Origin: an uncultured Oscillospiraceae bacterium
GTDB taxonomy: Bacteria > Bacillota > Clostridia > Oscillospirales > Ruminococcaceae
Direction: 5' to 3'
DNA length: 8,760 nucleotides
NCBI GenBank assembly: GCA_950097605.1
Contig: CATNEU010000042.1
Coordinates: 1-8,760, forward strand
Shown here one piece after another: positions 4,739-8,760 of this stretch. The position numbers and the translations under genes were made by a program. Below the pieces are notes generated by a model. It saw only the letters and a list, made by a program, of their open reading frames with translations. It ran no database searches and was not told where the DNA came from. Each line of letters begins with the position of its first letter. Within the stretch, counting starts at the first letter, position 1.

Positions 4739-7363
4739 ATGAAACTGCTTGCCATTGATTCCAACAGTCTGTTAAACCGCGCGTTTTACGGCATCAGGCT
4801 GCTCACCACCAAAGACGGCTTGTATACCAATGCCATCTATGGCTTTTTAAATATTCTGCTCAAAATGCTCGAGGATACTGCACCCGACGCAGTTGCCTTT
4901 GCATTCGACCTCTCGGGGCCCACCTTCCGGCACGAGAAGTTCGAGGCCTACAAAGCCGGACGAAAGGGTATGCCAGACGAGTTGCATGCCCAGTTCCCCA
5001 TCGTGAAAGAACTGCTGGCGGCGCTGGGCTACAAGATTGTGGAAAAACAGGGCTATGAGGCCGACGATATCCTCGGCACCCTGGCCGAAGCCTGCCGGAA
5101 AAGCGGCGACGAGTGCATCGTGGCGACCGGCGACCGGGACAGCCTGCAGTTAATCGGAGAAAACGTTTCGGTCCGCTTAGCGACGACGCAGCGCGGCCAG
5201 CCCACCGTTACGCTCTATGATACCGAGGCCTTCCAGGAAAAATACGGCATCCTGCCCGACGCCTTTGTGGACGTGAAGGCCCTGATGGGCGACAGCTCGG
5301 ACAACATCCCGGGCGTTGCGGGCATTGGGGAGAAAACAGCGCTGAGCCTGATCTCGAAATACGGCAGCCTCGATTCCATCTATGAAAATCTCGACGCGCT
5401 CGAGATCACCAAATCGGTACGCGCTAAGCTCGAAAACGGGCGCGAATCGGCGTTTATGAGCCGCGAGCTTGCCCAGATCTGCAAGGAAGTTCCCATCGAC
5501 GCCGCACCCGCGCACTATCGCCGCGGAACAGTCGACGCCGCCCGTGCGAAGGAGCTGTTTGCGCGCCTGGAAATGTTTAAGATGGCCGAGAAGTTCGATC
5601 TGGACGCCGCCGAAGCGCAGGCACCGGCGCCCGCAGAGGCTGCAAAACCGGAAAGTGAGCCCGCGCTCTCTGTCCGGCAGGGCATGCCGGCGGCCGAGCT
5701 GCTTGAAAAGGCGCGCAGACTGCCCGCCGTCTCCTATTGGGCACGGTACGATAAAACAGCGCTCGCGGCGCTCGCCGTCTGCCTGCCGGGTGAAATTGTG
5801 CTGCTCACCTGCGGCGACGACGCTTCCAGAGACACGGCAAACCGCCTTCTGGCCGACGGCGCGCTGCCCAAACAAACCTGCAATAGCAAGAGCGATTACC
5901 GGCATGCGCTTTGCGAAGGGTATGAGATGCAAAACATTGTGTTCGATGTCTCTCTCGCTGCTTATCTGCTCAATCCCAACGCTTCGGGCTACGATCTCGA
6001 ACGGCTGGCGCAGGAATATGCCGTGCAGCCGCCTGCGGCGGATCAGGAGACTCTAGGCGAACAGGCTGCGGCGGATTGCAAAAACGCCTGGCTGGTGCAT
6101 GCGCTTTCGGAGAAGCTGCGCGCCGAACTCGACGCCCAGCAGATGCTTCCCCTGTTCCGGGATATCGAGCTTGCGCTTGCGCGCGTGCTCGCAAGCATGG
6201 AGCACCTGGGCTTTGCGGTCGACACCGCAGGCATCCAGGCGTTTGGAGCCGACCTCGACACCGACATCAACCAGCTCGAGGCGCAGATTTGGAAGATCGC
6301 GGGCTATGAATTCAATATCAACTCGCCCAAGCAGCTCGGCAGCGTGCTGTTCGACACGCTGGGGCTGCCCACGCGCAAAAAGACCAAAACGGGCTATTCC
6401 ACCAGTGCGGAGGTCCTCGAAAGCCTGCGTCCCTATCACGAGATCATCGACATGATTCTCGCCTACCGGCAGGTGATCAAGCTCAAATCCACCTATGTGG
6501 ATGGGCTGCTTAAAGTGGTCGGGGAAGATGGCCGCATCCACACCAACTTCAACCAGACCGAAACCCGCACCGGGCGAATCAGCTCGACAGAACCCAATCT
6601 GCAAAACATCCCGGTGCGCACCGAGCGCGGCAGCCAACTGCGCAAGTTTTTCATTGCCAAAGAGGGTTCCGTGCTCGTCGACGCCGACTATTCCCAGATC
6701 GAGCTGCGCGTGCTCGCCTCAATCTCGGAGGACCAAAACATGATCCGGGCCTTCCAGTCCGGCGAGGACATCCACACCAATACGGCCTCCCAGGTGTTCG
6801 GTGTTCCCAAGGAGCTTATGACGCCGCTGGTGCGCAGCCGCGCCAAGGCCGTCAATTTCGGTATTGTATATGGAATCGGGGCGTTCTCGCTGTCCAAAAA
6901 CATCCACGTCTCGGTCGGGGAGGCCGATCAATATATCAAAAGTTATCTGGAAACCTACAGCGGCGTTAAACAGTATATGGACGAGACGATTCAAAACGGC
7001 CGCAAGCAGGGCTATGTCACCACTCTATTTGGGCGCAGGCGCTATCTGCCCGAGCTCGCTTCCTCCAACAAGATCACCAAGGCGTTCGGCGAACGCGTGG
7101 CAATGAACACGCCGATCCAGGGCACAGCCGCCGATATCATCAAAATTGCGATGATCCGGGTATACGACCGCCTGCGATCCGAAAAGCTGACGGCACGCCT
7201 GATTTTGCAGGTGCACGACGAACTCATTGTTGAATGTCCTGAAAACGAGGCGGCGCATGTGCAGCAGCTTCTCAAAGAGGAAATGGAGCATGCCGTTTCG
7301 CTCGCCGTCCCGATGGAGGTGGACGCGCATGTCGGACGCGACTGGTACACAGCCAAAGGATAA
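4739..7363 (+). CDS. polA: DNA polymerase I
   Basis: Repair and Okazaki-fragment-maturation polymerase, 874 residues (Bacillus enzymes about 880). The 5'-nuclease domain, about 1-290, shows the metal-site acidic residues: D7 (AIDSNSLLNRAFY), EADD 107-110, TGDRDS 130-135, GDSSDNIPG 184-192, then the GIGEKTA helix-hairpin-helix. The central 3'-exonuclease domain (about 310-465) is degenerate. The DTE motif that holds the first two catalytic acids in E. coli (D355, E357) aligns to WAR at 334-336. D403 and D446 may remain, but the tyrosine aligns to Q442. Proofreading is therefore probably lost, as in Bacillus stearothermophilus. The polymerase domain has motif A DYSQIELR (D650), motif B RAKAVNFGIVYG at 701-712 (K703, F707) and motif C QVHDE (D827), all intact. 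GGGAGG precedes ATG at good spacing. It has its own promoter and terminator, so it is monocistronic. Confidence 0.98.
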   Translation: MKLLAIDSNSLLNRAFYGIRLLTTKDGLYTNAIYGFLNILLKMLEDTAPDAVAFAFDLSGPTFRHEKFEAYKAGRKGMPDELHAQFPIVKELLAALGYKIVEKQGYEADDILGTLAEACRKSGDECIVATGDRDSLQLIGENVSVRLATTQRGQPTVTLYDTEAFQEKYGILPDAFVDVKALMGDSSDNIPGVAGIGEKTALSLISKYGSLDSIYENLDALEITKSVRAKLENGRESAFMSRELAQICKEVPIDAAPAHYRRGTVDAARAKELFARLEMFKMAEKFDLDAAEAQAPAPAEAAKPESEPALSVRQGMPAAELLEKARRLPAVSYWARYDKTALAALAVCLPGEIVLLTCGDDASRDTANRLLADGALPKQTCNSKSDYRHALCEGYEMQNIVFDVSLAAYLLNPNASGYDLERLAQEYAVQPPAADQETLGEQAAADCKNAWLVHALSEKLRAELDAQQMLPLFRDIELALARVLASMEHLGFAVDTAGIQAFGADLDTDINQLEAQIWKIAGYEFNINSPKQLGSVLFDTLGLPTRKKTKTGYSTSAEVLESLRPYHEIIDMILAYRQVIKLKSTYVDGLLKVVGEDGRIHTNFNQTETRTGRISSTEPNLQNIPVRTERGSQLRKFFIAKEGSVLVDADYSQIELRVLASISEDQNMIRAFQSGEDIHTNTASQVFGVPKELMTPLVRSRAKAVNFGIVYGIGAFSLSKNIHVSVGEADQYIKSYLETYSGVKQYMDETIQNGRKQGYVTTLFGRRRYLPELASSNKITKAFGERVAMNTPIQGTAADIIKIAMIRVYDRLRSEKLTARLILQVHDELIVECPENEAAHVQQLLKEEMEHAVSLAVPMEVDAHVGRDWYTAKG

Positions 7364-7379
7364 TTGCATCCCTGTGTTT

Positions 7380-7419
7380 AAAACCGGGGACGGCTCAAAA
7401 AAGCCGTCCCCGGTTTTTT
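7380..7419 (+). terminator. Rho-independent terminator of polA
   Basis: AAAACCGGGGACGGC (7380-7394) pairs perfectly with GCCGTCCCCGGTTTT (7403-7417) around an 8-nt loop, ending in six T residues. It starts 16 nt after the polA stop codon and insulates the MarR operon promoter just beyond it. Confidence 0.96.
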
Positions 7420-7430
7420 CTGGTTTCCGG

Positions 7431-7459
7431 TTGACACCGCGCCAATTAGGTAATATAAT
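7431..7459 (+). promoter_or_regulatory. Consensus sigma-A promoter of the marR-flavodoxin operon
   Basis: TTGACA (7431-7436), exactly 17 bp, then TATAAT (7454-7459): a perfect match to the housekeeping consensus. A promoter this strong in front of a regulator gene with overlapping palindromes implies tight repression in the resting state. Confidence 0.93.
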
Positions 7460-7463
7460 ACCT
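7448..7463. promoter_or_regulatory. Operator palindrome 1, over the -10 box
   Basis: AGGTAATATAATACCT is a 16-bp palindrome with a single mismatched pair. It covers the whole -10 hexamer, so a bound dimer would block RNA polymerase. It shares its outline with the palindrome 20 bp downstream. The likely ligand is the MarR protein encoded next. Confidence 0.75.
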
Positions 7464-7465
7464 AT

Positions 7466-7485
7466 ATAAGTAATGTATTACTTAT
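7466..7485. promoter_or_regulatory. Operator palindrome 2, over the transcription start
   Basis: ATAAGTAATGTATTACTTAT has two perfect 9-bp arms around a central GT. Its centre is 20 bp, about two helical turns, from that of the first palindrome, so two dimers would sit on the same face of the DNA. It covers the expected start of transcription and the early leader. Confidence 0.8.
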
Positions 7486-7490
7486 TAACC

Positions 7491-7497
7491 GAGAGGG
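7491..7497 (+). promoter_or_regulatory. Ribosome site that fixes the marR start
   Basis: GAGAGGG stands 10 nt before ATG 7508 but only 1 nt before the in-frame GTG at 7499, so translation should begin at the ATG. Confidence 0.65.
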
Positions 7498-7507
7498 CGT
7501 GATTTGT

Positions 7508-7981
7508 ATGCAAGAGTCCTTCGCCGATGGGCTGAAATCCATTGACCCGCGTTATGCAGTATTTGGCACGTTGTTTTTGCTCTCCAACCAGCTCGAGGCC
7601 GTTGGCAACCACTTTTTGGGGGAACTGACCACCAAGCAGTGGTTTCTGCTGGCTGTCCTCACCACTTTTTTCGAGCAGCCGCCGACCCTCGGTGCGCTTG
7701 CCGCACAGATGGGCAGCTCGCACCAAAACGTCAAGCAGCTTGCACTGCGCCTGCAGCAAAAGGGGTTTATATCCCTTTATCAAGACGAAAAGGACGCACG
7801 CGCGCTGCGCGTGAAGGCCACGCAAAAGCTACAGGCATATGACCAAGAAACCAATGAGAGAAACACCCTGTTTATCGGCCGGCTCTTCGACGGGTTTGAC
7901 GCGCAGCAGTCCACCTGTTTGCTTGAAAATCTGTTGCAGCTCTACCGGAATATCCAGGGGATTCGGGAGGATTTGTTATGA
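7508..7981 (+). CDS. MarR-family transcriptional regulator
   Basis: Predicted dimeric winged-helix repressor of 157 residues, a normal MarR size. N-terminal helices around LFLLSNQLEAVGNHFLGELTTKQW (22-45) form the dimer interface. The winged helix-turn-helix spans about 59-105: PTLGALAAQMGSSHQNVKQL, with the recognition helix near 70-81, then the wing QDEKDARALRV at 92-102, which corresponds to the conserved D-x-R-x-x-R of the family (DARALR at 96-101). There are no obvious redox-sensor cysteines; the single cysteine C137 lies in the C-terminal dimerisation region. It follows a consensus promoter overlaid by two palindromes, so autorepression is expected. Its stop overlaps the start of the flavodoxin-like gene by ATGA, implying translational coupling and a shared signal. 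The family is secure; the ligand is not known. Confidence 0.92.
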   Translation: MQESFADGLKSIDPRYAVFGTLFLLSNQLEAVGNHFLGELTTKQWFLLAVLTTFFEQPPTLGALAAQMGSSHQNVKQLALRLQQKGFISLYQDEKDARALRVKATQKLQAYDQETNERNTLFIGRLFDGFDAQQSTCLLENLLQLYRNIQGIREDLL

Positions 7982-8505
7982 ACCGATTTCTAATCGTTTA
8001 CCACTCCAAATATGGCAGCACCAAGCGCTATGCCGAGTGGCTGGCCGGACATCTTGAGGCGGATCTCTGCACCGGCAGACAGTTGAAGACGGTGAACCTT
8101 TCCCAGTACGACGCCGTTTTATATGGAGGAAGCGTTTTCGCCGGGACCATCTCCGGCTTTGGGAAATTTTTAAAGCAGGCGGATTCCCTGCCGGACCTCC
8201 CTCTAATCGTTTTCGCGGTCGGCGCATCACCGGTAAACGACGAAACGGCACAGGCAGTCCGCAGTGCCAACCTAAAAGACCGGGACGTTCCTTTTTTCTA
8301 TTTGCGGGGCGCGCTCGACCTTGCCTCCGCCGGGCTGTTTGACCGGAGTATTCTGCGGATGATCGGCAAATCAATCCGCAAAAAAGCGCCCGAAACCCGG
8401 TCGGAGTGGGACCAGACCTTGCTGCGCTGCACCGCAGGCGAGGCGGCGGATTGGACCCGTCCCGAAGCGGTGGTTCCCATTGTGGAATGTGCGCTTGCCT
8501 TATAA
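7978..8505 (+). CDS. Flavodoxin-fold protein (HemG/flavodoxin_5-like)
   Basis: Predicted soluble FMN-binding electron-transfer protein or FMN-dependent oxidoreductase of 175 residues. The N-terminus FLIVYHSKYGSTKRYAEWLA (4-23) has the strand then the S/T-rich phosphate-binding loop (S10-T15) of flavodoxins. VLYGGSVFAGTISGFGKFL (47-65) supplies the second FMN loop. LIVFAVGASP (76-85) and PFFYLRGALDL (105-115) recall the HemG-like (menaquinone-dependent protoporphyrinogen oxidase) branch. There is no signal peptide or membrane segment, and heme synthesis is not suggested by context. Translation starts at the ATG overlapping the MarR stop, with GGGAGG 7 nt upstream. Such MarR-flavodoxin pairs are, as I recall, frequent in Clostridia, but substrate and partner are not known. 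The fold is fairly secure; the specific function is open. Confidence 0.82.
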   Translation: MNRFLIVYHSKYGSTKRYAEWLAGHLEADLCTGRQLKTVNLSQYDAVLYGGSVFAGTISGFGKFLKQADSLPDLPLIVFAVGASPVNDETAQAVRSANLKDRDVPFFYLRGALDLASAGLFDRSILRMIGKSIRKKAPETRSEWDQTLLRCTAGEAADWTRPEAVVPIVECALAL

Positions 8506-8521
8506 AGGGAAGCCTCCCTTT
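8504..8521 (+). terminator. Hairpin at the end of the flavodoxin gene, possible weak terminator
   Basis: AAAGGGA (8504-8510) pairs with TCCCTTT (8515-8521) around AGCC, starting inside the stop codon. The following bases are CCCCATTGTTT rather than a clean T-run, so termination would be weak. Transcription may continue into the repeat array. Confidence 0.45.
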
Positions 8522-8562
8522 CCCCATTGTTTACTTGGATTTGCTTTCGGCGCTTTTCTTGG

Positions 8563-8601
8563 AACCGATTCATGCATCTATTTTACAGTTTGCCGCGCGG
8601 G
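8563..8601 (+). repeat. Repeat copy 1 of a degenerate direct-repeat array
   Basis: A 39-nt unit that starts AACCGATTCATGCATCTA, continues through ACAGTTTG and ends CCGCGCGGG. It matches copy 2 at 31 of 39 positions without gaps. The ATGCATCTA core and the AGTTTG block are identical in the two copies. Confidence 0.8.
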
Positions 8602-8640
8602 TGTGCTGTGGGCACTCTTCTCTTTTGATTTGTTCTCCTT

Positions 8641-8679
8641 AACCCACTGATGCATCTAATTTTTAGTTTGTCGCTCGGG
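8641..8679 (+). repeat. Repeat copy 2 of the array
   Basis: Starts AACCCACTGATGCATCTA, continues TTTTTAGTTTG and ends TCGCTCGGG. It lies 78 nt after copy 1. GATGCATC is a perfect 8-bp palindrome, and CTAATTTTTAG can fold on itself. TGTCGC (8669-8674) pairs with GCGACA (8682-8687) just at its end. Confidence 0.85.
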
Positions 8680-8691
8680 CCGCGACAGGCC

Positions 8692-8721
8692 CATCCTTTT
8701 TGGCACAGCCCAAAAAGGATG
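8692..8721. repeat. 12-bp hairpin in the spacer after repeat copy 2
   Basis: CATCCTTTTTGG (8692-8703) pairs perfectly with CCAAAAAGGATG (8710-8721) around CACAGC. A further palindrome, AAAAACGTTTTT (8723-8734), follows on the plus strand. It may work as a terminator for transcripts entering the array, although the T residues lie beyond that second palindrome. Confidence 0.75.
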
Positions 8722-8746
8722 CAAAAACGTTTTTCTTTCTCTTTTT

Positions 8747-8760
8747 AACCCACTGATGCA
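8747..8760 (+). repeat. Repeat copy 3, cut by the window end
   Basis: AACCCACTGATGCA is identical to the first 14 bases of copy 2, 106 nt further on, and like it follows a pyrimidine-rich tract. The rest lies outside the window, so the array continues. Confidence 0.8.

Larger units (their letters stand above)
8522..8760. other. Non-coding right edge holding the repeat array
   Basis: No protein-coding gene is visible on either strand. The stretch contains the degenerate repeats listed separately, pyrimidine-rich leaders before each copy, and several inverted repeats. It runs out of the window in the middle of a repeat copy. Confidence 0.6.

Noticed and set aside
5177..5932. Open frame of 251 codons on the minus strand inside polA
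   Set aside because: It is a shadow of polA, which is unambiguous here; no start signals and no recognisable domain.
7499..7507. GTG at 7499 as the marR start
   Set aside because: The GAGAGGG ribosome site would be 1 nt away; the ATG at 7508 has workable spacing and gives a normal MarR length.
8563..8760. CRISPR array
   Set aside because: Copies diverge (31 of 39 identical), repeat-to-repeat distances differ (78 and 106 nt), spacers contain long inverted repeats, and no cas gene is seen.

Overview
The window looks like the chromosome of an anaerobic, spore-forming member of the Clostridia (Firmicutes). It carries a recognisable spoIIID, is GC-rich with C/G-ending codons, uses strong AGGAGG-type ribosome sites, includes two TTG start codons, and has a PolA with a degenerate proofreading domain, as is common in Gram-positives. 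The GC-rich Oscillospiraceae/Ruminococcaceae-like lineages fit best. That placement is inference; no species is claimed.

Layout, left to right. Bases 1-216 hold no convincing gene. spoIIID (minus, 217-471, TTG start) encodes the small mother-cell sporulation regulator and has a weak sigma-E-like promoter. A two-gene minus-strand unit follows, ending in a clear terminator (621-651): a WbpA-type UDP-GlcNAc 6-dehydrogenase (1915-3228) upstream of a WbpE-type PLP aminotransferase (704-1840). Its promoter is strong (TTGACG, 17 bp, TGC-TATACT) and is followed by a roughly 180-nt structured leader. A 14-bp hairpin with a UNCG-type loop separates the two genes. The pair covers the first and third steps towards UDP-2,3-diamino-glucuronic-acid sugars used in surface glycans. 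The intermediate 3-dehydrogenase (WbpB) and the acetyltransferase (WbpD) are not in the window.

Next comes dusB (minus, 3551-4543), a tRNA dihydrouridine synthase, divergent from polA (plus, 4739-7363), DNA polymerase I. polA ends in a textbook terminator. The divergent gap contains extended -10 promoters and a long terminator-like hairpin.

The right side holds a compact regulatory module. A consensus promoter (TTGACA, 17 bp, TATAAT) is overlaid and followed by two palindromic operators 20 bp apart. It drives a MarR-family regulator (7508-7981) translationally coupled by an ATGA overlap to a flavodoxin-fold protein (7978-8505). This is most simply read as a self-repressed, signal-responsive redox pair.

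The last ~200 bases are non-coding. They hold at least three copies of a degenerate repeat (starting near 8563, 8641 and 8747) separated by hairpin-bearing spacers, and the array runs off the window. This array, the double operator and the wbpA leader are the least explained parts of the window. No mobile element, CRISPR array, tRNA or rRNA was seen.
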